Origin: Prevotellaceae bacterium
GTDB lineage: Bacteria; Bacteroidota; Bacteroidia; Bacteroidales; UBA932
Assembly: GCA_031290755.1 (NCBI GenBank)
Contig: JAITMY010000062.1
Coordinates: 1 to 13,389 of the forward strand
Direction: 5' to 3'
DNA length: 13,389 nucleotides
Of this stretch, positions 1 through 6,894 are shown piece after piece (positions within the stretch are counted from its first letter, which is position 1; every line of letters starts with the position of its first letter). The translations under genes were made by a program, and so were the position numbers. The notes beneath the pieces were generated by a model, which worked only from the letters and a program-made list of their open reading frames with translations, made no database searches and was not told the origin of the DNA.

Positions 1-528
1 GGGTTCGTTTATGCCATCTCGCCTATGCCTACGTTGGAAACCACTATCAGTAAAATAACGGCTTCGGTAACGGAAAATGCAACCTACTCGGCTACTGTTA
101 CGGGCTTAACGCTCAACCAGACTTACTACGTGCGGGCGTACGCTATCAACAGTGCGGGCACGGCATACAGCAGCAATGAGGTGAGTGTTACTCCATTTTC
201 GTCAGATTATGTAGTGCTTGCAACTGCTGGCATTGTAGTGCAAACGAACGAATTAAATTATCATGCGAATTGGACATCTGCCAACTCTTTATGTGCAAAT
301 TCTACCGTAGGTAATTATACGGATTGGAGATTGCCAACCATAAGTGAGTTGTATGCGATTTACAGCTCAATTAAAGGAAGTTTTGGGAGTGATTATTACC
401 ATAATTATTGGAGTTCTACGGTTGCTGGTGGTAACGCTTACTATATGTTTGATGGTAAGTCTGGTTTACAATATTCTTCTGATGCTTCTTACGATGGCGT
501 CGTCCGTTGTGTCTGTACGCTACCATAA
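1..528 (+). CDS. 3' end of a surface/secreted protein: Fn3-like repeat plus DUF1566-like domain (partial)
   Basis: The reading frame is open from base 1, so the start lies upstream of the window; the internal ATG at 25 is probably not the start because the residues before it (GFVYAISP) fit the same repeat. Residues about 1-65 resemble the Fn3-like repeats of Bacteroidota surface proteins, with the typical phrase TYYVRAYAINSAGTAYSSNE. The C-terminal ~95 residues carry DUF1566-like (Lcl C-terminal) signatures: WRLPTISEL, a YWSST segment and a terminal VRCV. In this family the domain is usually extracellular and its ligand is generally unknown. No type IX secretion tail is visible; the protein ends two residues after a CVCT stretch. 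Base composition is more AT-rich than the genes from nadA onward, which suggests accessory origin. Domain assignment is fairly safe; the function is unknown. Confidence 0.75.
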   Translation, partial: GFVYAISPMPTLETTISKITASVTENATYSATVTGLTLNQTYYVRAYAINSAGTAYSSNEVSVTPFSSDYVVLATAGIVVQTNELNYHANWTSANSLCANSTVGNYTDWRLPTISELYAIYSSIKGSFGSDYYHNYWSSTVAGGNAYYMFDGKSGLQYSSDASYDGVVRCVCTLP

Positions 529-578
529 AAAACAACCCCTCGTTCGGCGGAATGTTCGGAGCGCTGCTGCTGCCGTTG

Positions 579-599
579 AGCGGCATTTGTAATGCCGCT
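579..599 (+). terminator. Hairpin A, copy 1 (terminator-like)
   Basis: A 9-bp perfect stem with a TGT loop (core GCGGCATTTGTAATGCCGC) is followed by a short T-rich stretch. It lies 50 bases after the upstream stop codon and can act as its intrinsic terminator. The same palindrome recurs at 1440, 10863 and 13122, so it is also a dispersed repeat. Confidence 0.65.
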
Positions 600-612
600 T
601 TCTTGTGGTTGT

Positions 613-643
613 TTTGTGAAGTGGAAATTTTGTTGTAAGTTTG
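613..643 (+). promoter_or_regulatory. Bacteroidota-type promoter for the coiled-coil nuclease-like gene
   Basis: TTTG at 613-616 and TAAGTTTG at 636-643 are separated by 19 bases, matching the Bacteroidota -33 TTTG / -7 TAnnTTTG pattern. Transcription would begin near 648-650, shortly before the ATG at 668. This argues against a translation start at 641, which would lie inside the -7 box. Confidence 0.6.
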
Positions 644-667
644 TGGAAATTTTTAATTTATTGTATT

Positions 668-1423
668 ATGGAAATGGGAACACAAAACTCAGCGGCCCTT
701 GCCACGCCGGACAGCATTTGGGCAATCTTAAAGGAAACGGCACAGCTGCAAAAAGAATATGAGCTGCAACATGCAAAAGAAATTGCAGAGCGCGAAGCAG
801 AGCGTGCAAAAGTTGCCGCAGAGCGCAAAAGGTACACCGCAGAGCGCGAAAGATACGCCGCAGAGCGCGCAAAAGCGCAAGCGGAGAGCGAAAAACGAGG
901 CACCGCAATAGATGCACGGCTTGACAAGGTTGCACGCGATATTGAAAATCTCAACAAAAACCTCGGCGGGTTGAGTGGTCGTATAGGCGAAATCATGGAG
1001 ACCCTGCTTGCCGCACGGCTATGGGAGAAGTTCGGTGCGTATCCCTACGGCTTTAAGCGTGCCTATCAGCGCGTAGGTATCTACGATGGCGACAACAAGC
1101 TTACGGACGTTGATATTTTGCTGTCCAATGGCGAATACGCAATGGCAGTAGAGGTAAAAAACACGTTAAACAGGTTTATTGAAGTTGACCGTCACGTTGA
1201 GCGCATGGAGAAGCTCTTGAAGTACCCGCCTGCCGAAGTCAAAGGCAAAACAGTGCTGGGCGCAATGGCCTGCGGCGTGTTGGACCCCGATGTGCGCGAC
1301 TATGCTTTTAGTAAAGGTTTTTTTGTGCTGGAGCTGACCGGCGACACGGTCTCTCTGGCTTCTCCTCCCTCCGGCTTTGTCCCACGTGAGTGGACGCCTC
1401 CCAAACTCGGCGGAATGTCCTAA
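668..1423 (+). CDS. Coiled-coil protein with PD-(D/E)XK nuclease-like core (DUF3782-like)
   Basis: The product is 251 residues from ATG 668; an ATG at 674 is an alternative. Residues ~25-75 form a highly charged helix with heptads built on AER (AERKRYTAERERYAAERAKA), and a second helical segment spans ~80-100. The C-terminal half has a PD-(D/E)XK-like pattern: Asp139 in TDVDILLSNG, then Glu152 and Lys154 in AMAVEVKNT. The protein resembles uncharacterised coiled-coil/nuclease-fold proteins of the DUF3782 type, common in host-associated Bacteroidota and other genomes; the family match is from memory. Catalysis and substrate are unknown. No partner toxin, methylase or helicase gene is adjacent. 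It has its own promoter and an intrinsic terminator and lies between two copies of hairpin A, so it looks like an independent accessory unit. Confidence 0.7.
   Translation: MEMGTQNSAALATPDSIWAILKETAQLQKEYELQHAKEIAEREAERAKVAAERKRYTAERERYAAERAKAQAESEKRGTAIDARLDKVARDIENLNKNLGGLSGRIGEIMETLLAARLWEKFGAYPYGFKRAYQRVGIYDGDNKLTDVDILLSNGEYAMAVEVKNTLNRFIEVDRHVERMEKLLKYPPAEVKGKTVLGAMACGVLDPDVRDYAFSKGFFVLELTGDTVSLASPPSGFVPREWTPPKLGGMS
785..890 (+). repeat. In-gene 21-bp tandem repeat coding for heptads
   Basis: The motif GCAGAGCG begins at 785, 797, 818, 839 and 860, with a diverged GCGGAGAGCG at 881. The last four are spaced by exactly 21 bases, so each unit encodes one heptad of the coiled coil. Unit number could change by slippage without breaking the frame. 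Confidence 0.7.
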
Positions 1424-1439
1424 TAACTACGGGGAGTTT

Positions 1440-1466
1440 AGCGGCATTTTGTAATGCCGCTTTTTT
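1440..1466 (+). terminator. Intrinsic terminator (hairpin A, copy 2)
   Basis: A 9-bp stem AGCGGCATT/AATGCCGCT with a TTGT loop runs directly into six T residues, 16 bases after the nuclease-like stop codon. This is the strongest intrinsic terminator in the window. The sequence that follows at 1470-1480 (GGCCAAATTTG) looks like half of hairpin B. Confidence 0.8.
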
Positions 1467-1965
1467 AATGGCCAAATTTGTAACCCGACACGTGGCTGTT
1501 TTAAACCTGTAAGCTACCTGTTCATTACTTAGCAGCATTTTTTTGGCAAGCCGCTTGCTTTTAACGTTGCCTGCCCCCGTATAAAACTTTTCCAAACCAC
1601 CAAATTCGGTTATTAAAACTAATTTCGCCTAAATAAACAGTTTTTTCACGCCCGTGGCCTTGCCGACAAGCATATTTTTACTAACATTGCACCGCAGTGG
1701 CTGCTTTAGGCTATGGCGGTATTCGCTTGATTTTTAGGCGATGGTGGTGGGATGATGGTTGATTACCTGTTACTAAATTGTTTATTTTGAATTTTGCAAG
1801 GCTTTTGGGAAAAATGTATCGACATTGCTAACAGCCTATAATTATATTCATGGGGTTATTTCTAAAATTAAAAATCTCTATAATGAATATTAATGCTGTT
1901 GACAAAAAGCTTTGCAAGGGAATGGCGGGGTAAGCGTTATTTTTCGTACCTTCAGGGTCAAAAAT
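1467..1965. other. AT-rich intergenic region upstream of nadA, no convincing gene
   Basis: About 500 bases lack a supported coding sequence on either strand; the short minus-strand frames at 1308-1595 and 1828-2037 have no recognisable features and overlap repeat or known coding DNA. Visible items are a half copy of hairpin B at 1470-1480, the 9-mer TTTGCAAGG at 1793-1801 and again at 1911-1919, and a weak 8-bp inverted repeat (1844-1851 with 1883-1890, 31-base loop). Possible weak -7 boxes for nadA are at 1939-1946 (TATTTTTC) and 1947-1954 (TACCTTCA). A leader RNA or degraded gene is possible but unproven. Confidence 0.5.
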
Positions 1966-2913
1966 ATGGAAGAAGCACAATTGGTTGATGAAATTAGGCG
2001 CCTGAAGCAGGAGAAGCGTGTTGCCGTGCTGGCGCACTACTACACGGCTCCGCAGGTGCAGCGCCTTGCCGACTGCGTGGGCGATAGCCTTGCGCTGGCC
2101 TACGAGGCCACAAGGCTAACGAGCGAGGTGGTGGTGGTGTGCGGCGTGCACTTCATGGGCGAAACCGTGAAAATTCTTGCCCCCACAAAGAAGGTGCTGC
2201 TGCCCGACGTGAACGCCAGTTGCTCGCTGGCGGAGTCGTGCGAGTACACCGCGTTCAAAAAGTTTGTCGAGGCGCACCCCCACCACACGGTGGTGTCGTA
2301 CGTCAACACGTCGGCGGCGGTGAAGTCGCTCACCGACATTTGCTGCACGTCGAGCAATGCGCTGGCCATTGTGAACAGCCTGCCGAAGAGCGAAAAGGTG
2401 CTGTTTGCGCCCGACCGTAACTTGGCAAGCTACATCAAGGCGCAGACGGGGCGCGAGGATATGCTGGTGTGGGACGGCGCCTGCCACGTGCACGAGCGCT
2501 TTTCGGTGGAAAAGATTGTGGAGCTGAAGGGGCAGCACCCCAACGCCAAGGTGCTGGCGCACCCCGAATGTAAAAAGCCGGTGCTGATTTTGGCCGACGA
2601 GGTTGGCTCCACCGCGGCGCTGCTGAAGTATTCGCAGCTAAGTACTGCCAAGGAATTCATCGTGGCTACCGAAGCCGGCATCCTGTACCAGATGCAGCGC
2701 AGCAGCCCCGACAAAACGTTCATTCCCGTGCCGCCCACCGACTCCACCTGCGGCTGCAATGACTGCGAGTATATGAAGCTGATAACGCTGCAAAAGCTAT
2801 ACCTCTCCTTGCAGCATGAGGTTCACGAGGTGCTTATTGAGGAAGCGCTGCGCAAAAAGGCAGAGAGGTCTATCGTCAGCATGTTGGATTTGTCAAAAAA
2901 GTTAGGCTTGTAG
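1966..2913 (+). CDS. nadA: Quinolinate synthase NadA
   Basis: NadA condenses iminoaspartate with dihydroxyacetone phosphate to quinolinate in de novo NAD synthesis, using a [4Fe-4S] cluster in the cytoplasm. The 315-residue product has the family motifs LAHYY (residues 22-26), VGDSLALAYEA (38-48), CGVHFMGETVKILAP (59-73) and CSLAESC (86-92). The three expected cluster ligands are Cys86, Cys173 (VWDGACHVH) and Cys267 in CGCNDCEYMK. ATG 1966 is chosen because MEEAQLVDEI aligns with ordinary NadA N-termini; the upstream in-frame extension from 1912 is 18 residues of unlike sequence and crosses candidate -7 boxes. The usual partners nadB and nadC are not in the window. dut follows after 30 bases, possibly with its own -7 box. 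Confidence 0.95.
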   Translation: MEEAQLVDEIRRLKQEKRVAVLAHYYTAPQVQRLADCVGDSLALAYEATRLTSEVVVVCGVHFMGETVKILAPTKKVLLPDVNASCSLAESCEYTAFKKFVEAHPHHTVVSYVNTSAAVKSLTDICCTSSNALAIVNSLPKSEKVLFAPDRNLASYIKAQTGREDMLVWDGACHVHERFSVEKIVELKGQHPNAKVLAHPECKKPVLILADEVGSTAALLKYSQLSTAKEFIVATEAGILYQMQRSSPDKTFIPVPPTDSTCGCNDCEYMKLITLQKLYLSLQHEVHEVLIEEALRKKAERSIVSMLDLSKKLGL

Positions 2914-2932
2914 TTTTATTGTGTGTGAGTAG

Positions 2933-2940
2933 TATCTTTA
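2933..2940 (+). promoter_or_regulatory. Possible -7 element before dut
   Basis: TATCTTTA fits TAnnTTTG except in the last base and ends only three bases before the dut ATG, so a transcript from it would have almost no leader. No good -33 TTTG is placed at 19-21 bases. Weak call. Confidence 0.3.
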
Positions 2941-2943
2941 CCT

Positions 2944-3378
2944 ATGAATGTAAAAATTATCAATACCTCAAGGTATCCGCTGCCGAAGTATGCCACCGAG
3001 CTTTCGGCGGGGCTGGACTTGCAGGCGAACATTGACAAGGCGCTGGTCATTAAGCCGCTGACGCGGATGCTGGTGCCTACGGGGATTTTTTTCGAGCTGC
3101 CCGACGGCTACGAGGCGCAGGTGCGCCCCCGCAGCGGCTTGGCGTTCAAGTTCGGCATCACCCTGCCCAACTCCCCCGGCACCATCGACCCCGACTACCG
3201 CGGGGAGGTGAAGGTGCCCCTGATTAACCTCTCGCCCGAGGCCTTTACCCTCGAACCCGGAGAGCGCATTGCGCAGCTGGTGTTTGCCCGCTTCGAGCGC
3301 GTGCAGTGGAAGTTGGTTGAGGCGCTGAGCGAAACGGTGCGCAGCGACGGCGGGTTTGGCCACACAGGAACCAAGTAG
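2944..3378 (+). CDS. dut: dUTP diphosphatase
   Basis: This trimeric dUTPase hydrolyses dUTP to dUMP and pyrophosphate, keeping uracil out of DNA and supplying the dTMP precursor. At 144 residues it has normal length and all five motifs in order: AGLDLQA (22-28), RPRSGLAFKFGI (61-72), GTIDPDYRGE (79-88, with Asp82 as the likely water-activating residue and Tyr85 in the base pocket), PGERIAQLVFAR (105-116) and the flexible C-terminal motif RSDGGFGHTGTK (133-144), here with RSD where RGS is more usual. The stop codon is followed after one base by the ATG of the TPR gene, so the two are almost certainly co-transcribed. This neighbour order is common in Bacteroidota. Confidence 0.96.
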   Translation: MNVKIINTSRYPLPKYATELSAGLDLQANIDKALVIKPLTRMLVPTGIFFELPDGYEAQVRPRSGLAFKFGITLPNSPGTIDPDYRGEVKVPLINLSPEAFTLEPGERIAQLVFARFERVQWKLVEALSETVRSDGGFGHTGTK

Positions 3379-3379
3379 C

Positions 3380-5191
3380 ATGGCGCCCGCTCAACGCATA
3401 CTCCTCGCGCTGGCCTTGGCAGCGGCCACGCCGCTCGCTGCCGAAGCCGGGCCGCTGTCGTGGCTGAAAGATATGCTGAACCCCTCGCCGGAGTACAGGC
3501 GCAGGGAGCAGACCTACTTTTTTTGCGAGGGCAAGAAGAGCGTGCTGCTGGGCAGCGCGGACGAGGCCACCCGCTACTTCAAAAAGGCCATCAAGGCCGA
3601 CCCCCGCTGCGATGCCTGCCACTACGAGCTGTCCGGCGTTTACGCCGCCACCAACCACTTCAAGGAAGCCGCCGAGCACGCGCAGCTGGCCTACGCCATT
3701 GACTCCTCCAACGCGTGGTACACCCTGCTGCTGGCGCAGCTTTTTGCCTCCGAGGGCGACAACGCTCAGGCGCAGCGCTACTACGAAAAGCTGATTGCGC
3801 AGGATGTGCAGAACAGGGATGCCTACTACGAGCTGCTAACGCTCTACTACCGGCAGAAGCTGTACGACAAGGCCATAGACCTGCTGGCGCTCTACCGGCA
3901 GGCCTTTGGCACAGACGAGGAGAGCGTGCTCCTTGAGCAGGACGTGCTGTTTAAGCAGGGTAAGCTGTCGGAGGCGGTGGCCAAGCTGCACCAGCTCGTG
4001 GCGCTGCACCCCGACAAGCAAAAGTACTGGCTCTTGCTTGCCGACCTGCACGGGGTCAGCAAAATGGATTCGCTGTCGCTCGAGGCGCTGGCGCAGGCCA
4101 AGGCGATAGACTCCACCTCGTTTGCCTACTGGGAAGCCCTGTCGGCCCACTACCGCCGCGTTGCCGACTTCGACAGCTACTTCCGCTGCCTGCTGCACCT
4201 GTTTGCCGACGCCGCCACGCCGACGCTATACCGGCAGCAGGTGCTGACGTTTTTGCAGGAGTTTCCGGCGGTCGAACGAAACTACCTGCCGACAATGGAT
4301 TCGCTCTATGCGCTGGCCAGAGCCACCTTCAGCTACCAGCAGGAGGGCCTCTACACCGTTTACCTGCTCCGCAAGGGCAGGCTGGATTCCGCCCTTGCCG
4401 TGCTCGAAAACCTTACGCGCCTCGGCAAGGCCGACGAGCGCCTCAACGACGTGATTGCCAACGGGCAGGAGTCGAGGCACTTCGCCGCCTACTCCGGAGA
4501 CGCCGCCGCGCTTTTCAGCTCGTGGATGCTCTACTTAGACCTGCTGATTACCAAGCGCAGCTGGGACCTGCTGCTACAGGTGGCCGACAGCTGCGAAAAA
4601 ACATTCCCCGACGCGGCCTACAAGGTGCACTACATTAAGGGCTTATCCTTTTTTCAGAAGAAAAATTACGCCTCGGCCAAGGAGGTATGGAAAAAATCGC
4701 TGGAGGCGCCGGAGGCCAAAGCCGACACGGCCTTTCTAATGCAGCTCTACTCCTCGCTGGGCGACGTCTGCTTCTCCCTGAAGGAGCACGCCGAGGCAAG
4801 CCGCTACTTCGACAGGGCGCTGGCGCTGGACGCCAACAACATCCTCGTGCTCAACAACTACGCCTACTACCTTAGCCAAACCAACAAAAAGCTAAAAAAG
4901 GCTTTGGCGATGAGCAAGATAACCCTTGATGCCGAGCCGGAAAACCCCACCTACTTAGACACCTACGCATGGATTTTGTACTGCCTGGGCAGGTACGCCG
5001 ACTCCAAGCAGATTTTTCGCAAGGCGCTGGTGAAGGGGGGCATGGACGACCCCGTGATGCTGGAGCACTACGGCGACGTGCTCTACAAGCTGCAAGAGTA
5101 CAGCAACGCGCAGATTTACTGGCAGCGAGTTATCGAAAAAGGAGGAAATTCTCCTGAATTGCAGGAAAAAATTAAAAACTTAAAACAATAA
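3380..5191 (+). CDS. Exported tetratricopeptide-repeat protein of the dut-envC cluster
   Basis: The product is 603 residues from ATG 3380. A frame extension to a TTG at 3356 overlaps dut and would bury the signal peptide, so it is not preferred. Residues 1-25 form a signal peptide (MAPAQRILLALALAAATPLA, likely cut near AEA) without a lipobox Cys, so a soluble periplasmic protein is expected. The rest is helical TPR repeats, clearest around residues 45-150 (ATRYFKKAIKADP, AQRYYEKLIAQ) and 430-600 (ASRYFDRALALDANN, YADSKQIFRKALVKGG, VMLEHYGDVLYKLQEY). TPRs serve as protein-docking scaffolds; the ligand here is unknown. Its fixed position between dut and the EnvC-type gene in Bacteroidota suggests an envelope or cell-wall role, but that is inference from context. 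Confidence 0.88.
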   Translation: MAPAQRILLALALAAATPLAAEAGPLSWLKDMLNPSPEYRRREQTYFFCEGKKSVLLGSADEATRYFKKAIKADPRCDACHYELSGVYAATNHFKEAAEHAQLAYAIDSSNAWYTLLLAQLFASEGDNAQAQRYYEKLIAQDVQNRDAYYELLTLYYRQKLYDKAIDLLALYRQAFGTDEESVLLEQDVLFKQGKLSEAVAKLHQLVALHPDKQKYWLLLADLHGVSKMDSLSLEALAQAKAIDSTSFAYWEALSAHYRRVADFDSYFRCLLHLFADAATPTLYRQQVLTFLQEFPAVERNYLPTMDSLYALARATFSYQQEGLYTVYLLRKGRLDSALAVLENLTRLGKADERLNDVIANGQESRHFAAYSGDAAALFSSWMLYLDLLITKRSWDLLLQVADSCEKTFPDAAYKVHYIKGLSFFQKKNYASAKEVWKKSLEAPEAKADTAFLMQLYSSLGDVCFSLKEHAEASRYFDRALALDANNILVLNNYAYYLSQTNKKLKKALAMSKITLDAEPENPTYLDTYAWILYCLGRYADSKQIFRKALVKGGMDDPVMLEHYGDVLYKLQEYSNAQIYWQRVIEKGGNSPELQEKIKNLKQ

Positions 5192-5195
5192 TCCT

Positions 5196-5203
5196 TACCT
5201 TCG
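5196..5203 (+). promoter_or_regulatory. Possible -7 element before envC
   Basis: TACCTTCG in the 26-base gap between the TPR gene and the EnvC-type gene is a partial match to TAnnTTTG, 14 bases before the ATG. It may give extra transcription of envC-ybeY-mnmG inside the longer operon. No clear -33 element. Confidence 0.25.
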
Positions 5204-5217
5204 CTTTTCATTTTGCC

Positions 5218-6441
5218 ATGAAAAAGCACATAGCATTCATATTAACCTTGCCGTTTTTGCTCTGCGCCGCTCCGCTGGCCGTGGGGCAGGACGTTGTCAA
5301 AGACCTTGAGCAGCAGAAAAAGCAGCTCGAGAGCGATATTGCCTACACCAAAACGCTCATCGACAAAACCAAGCAGGCGCAAAAAACGAACCTCGACAAC
5401 CTCAACCTGATTCAGGTGAACATCACCTCGCGCAGGAGCTTCATTAACCACATTGATAAGCAGCTGGTTATCCTGTCAACGGAGATAGCCGAAAAGCAGA
5501 AAAAGGTGGCGAATCTCTACAGCGACTTGGCCCAGCTGAAAGAAAACTACGCCAGGATGCTGAACTTTGCCTACCGCAACCAAGCGGTGCACCACCAGCT
5601 CATGTACGTTTTTGCCAGCGACGACTTGAACCAAGCCTACCGCCGCATGACCTACCTGAAGGCCTACTCCGAGCACCGCGTGCGTCAGGCTAAGAACATT
5701 GTGCTGCAAAGCGAAAACCTGAACAAGGAGCTGGAGGCGCTGCGGCAGAAAAAGCAGGAGCAGGAGTATCTGCTCAACCAAAAAACGGTGGAGCTGGTGG
5801 CCTTGGACGTGGAGGAGAAGCAGTATCAAGCTGTTGTGCAGAGCTTGCGGCGGCGGGAGAGCGAGCTTATGCGCGACTTGGAGGCCAAAAAGAAGCAGGC
5901 CGTGATGCTCAACAAGCAGATAGAGTCGGCCATTGCCGAGGAAACCCGTCGGGAGGAGCAGCGCCGGCGCGAGGCCGAAAAGAAGGGCAAGGAAACGGCG
6001 CAGAAGAAGGCCACCACCGACCAAGCCACCACCGATAAGTTTGAAAAGCTGTACGGGAAGCTGCCCATGCCGGTGGCCAAGGGCGTGCTGGTAACCCGCT
6101 TTGGCATTTACGAACACCCTGTGCTCAAGGGAATTAAGGTTACCAGCAACGGCATTGACATTTCCACCAACGAGGGCGCCGCGGTATCCGTGGTGGCCGA
6201 CGGCGTGGTGCGCAAAATATTCATCACCGGCTCCGTAACCAGCGTGCTCGTGCAGCACGGGCTTTACTACACGGTGTACACGCACCTCAAGGCTGTCTCC
6301 GCCCGCTCGGGCGATGCCGTGAAAGCCCGCCAGCGGATAGGGCTGGTGGCCGCCTCTGACGACGACCGCGCCATTTTGCACTTCGAGCTTTGGAAGCAAA
6401 CGGTCAAGCAGGACCCCGAGCGCTGGTTGGTTGACAGGTAA
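5218..6441 (+). CDS. EnvC-type murein hydrolase activator (degenerate LytM/M23 domain)
   Basis: The product is 407 residues. Residues 1-23 are a signal peptide (MKKHIAFILTLPFLLCAAPL), residues ~25-265 a long coiled coil rich in Lys, Glu and Gln, and ~285-407 a LytM/peptidase M23 domain. The M23 zinc site is incomplete: the first motif reads SNGIDI, with Asn311 where active enzymes have His, while Asp314, His347 and His356 (HGLYYTVYTHL) and His388 (LHFELWK) are present. Loss of the first ligand fits the EnvC/NlpD group, which activate cell-wall amidases rather than cut peptidoglycan themselves. A role at the division septum is expected by analogy with E. coli EnvC. In related genomes a DUF4292 lipoprotein gene usually stands just upstream; here it is missing. 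Confidence 0.9.
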   Translation: MKKHIAFILTLPFLLCAAPLAVGQDVVKDLEQQKKQLESDIAYTKTLIDKTKQAQKTNLDNLNLIQVNITSRRSFINHIDKQLVILSTEIAEKQKKVANLYSDLAQLKENYARMLNFAYRNQAVHHQLMYVFASDDLNQAYRRMTYLKAYSEHRVRQAKNIVLQSENLNKELEALRQKKQEQEYLLNQKTVELVALDVEEKQYQAVVQSLRRRESELMRDLEAKKKQAVMLNKQIESAIAEETRREEQRRREAEKKGKETAQKKATTDQATTDKFEKLYGKLPMPVAKGVLVTRFGIYEHPVLKGIKVTSNGIDISTNEGAAVSVVADGVVRKIFITGSVTSVLVQHGLYYTVYTHLKAVSARSGDAVKARQRIGLVAASDDDRAILHFELWKQTVKQDPERWLVDR

Positions 6442-6442
6442 G

Positions 6443-6449
6443 AAGGAGG
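6443..6449 (+). promoter_or_regulatory. Strong Shine-Dalgarno site deciding the ybeY GTG start
   Basis: AAGGAGG lies seven bases before GTG 6457, directly after the envC stop codon. Such a consensus site is rare in Bacteroidota leaders and none of the other genes here has one. It fixes the non-ATG start of ybeY. Confidence 0.7.
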
Positions 6450-6456
6450 GAGCGCA

Positions 6457-6882
6457 GTGGCCGTAACATTTCACGTAGAAGACCTGCCCTTTAAGCTTGC
6501 CCACAGGCAAGTGCTGAAGCGCTGGGTGCAGCAAACCGTTGAGCGCGAGGGGAAAAGGCTGGGCGCCATTGCCTACATTTTTTGCTCCGACGCCCACCTC
6601 CTCTCCATCAACAAGGCCTACCTTCACCACAGCTACTACACGGACGTCATCACCTTTGACTACTCCGAGGGCACGCTGCTTGCGGGCGACATCTTCATCA
6701 GCCTCGACACGGTGGCGCTCAACGCTAAGGACTACGGCGCCACCTTTGACAACGAGCTGCACCGCGTGATGATCCACGGCGTGCTGCACCTCTGCGGCTA
6801 CGCCGACGCCTCCGACGCCGAGCGCGACACCATGCGCCAAAAGGAGGACAACTGCCTGGCGGCTTACCCAACAACCTGCTGA
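6457..6882 (+). CDS. ybeY: Endoribonuclease / rRNA maturation factor YbeY
   Basis: YbeY is a zinc metalloprotein needed for 16S rRNA 3'-end processing and ribosome quality control. The 141-residue product shows the family motifs TDVITFDY (62-69), GDIFIS (77-82) and HGVLHLCGY (107-115). His107 and His111 are the first two metal ligands. The third His of the canonical HGxLHLxGYDH pattern is not at its usual place (GYADASDAE instead), a change I recall as common in Bacteroidota YbeY, so it is probably lineage-typical and not inactivating. The start is GTG 6457, supported by AAGGAGG; no closer ATG preserves the N-terminal strand. It sits 15 bases after envC and 12 before mnmG, so it is part of the same transcription unit. 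Confidence 0.93.
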   Translation: MAVTFHVEDLPFKLAHRQVLKRWVQQTVEREGKRLGAIAYIFCSDAHLLSINKAYLHHSYYTDVITFDYSEGTLLAGDIFISLDTVALNAKDYGATFDNELHRVMIHGVLHLCGYADASDAERDTMRQKEDNCLAAYPTTC

Positions 6883-6894
6883 AACATTTTTGCG

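Noticed and set aside
579..1461. Integron-type attC sites around the nuclease-like gene
   Set aside because: The hairpins are short perfect stems without the conserved core sites or extrahelical bases of attC, and no integrase is in the window.
1308..1595. Minus-strand 95-residue frame
   Set aside because: Overlaps the terminator hairpin and the 3' end of the nuclease-like gene; no start context or family resemblance.
1844..1890. Inverted repeat as a riboswitch or operator for nadA
   Set aside because: Only an 8-bp AT-rich stem with a 31-base loop; such pairs are expected by chance in AT-rich DNA.
5476..6840. Long minus-strand open frame (454 residues) opposite envC and ybeY
   Set aside because: Low-complexity His/Val/Leu/Gly-rich translation typical of the antisense of GC-rich genes; both + strand genes have full family motifs.
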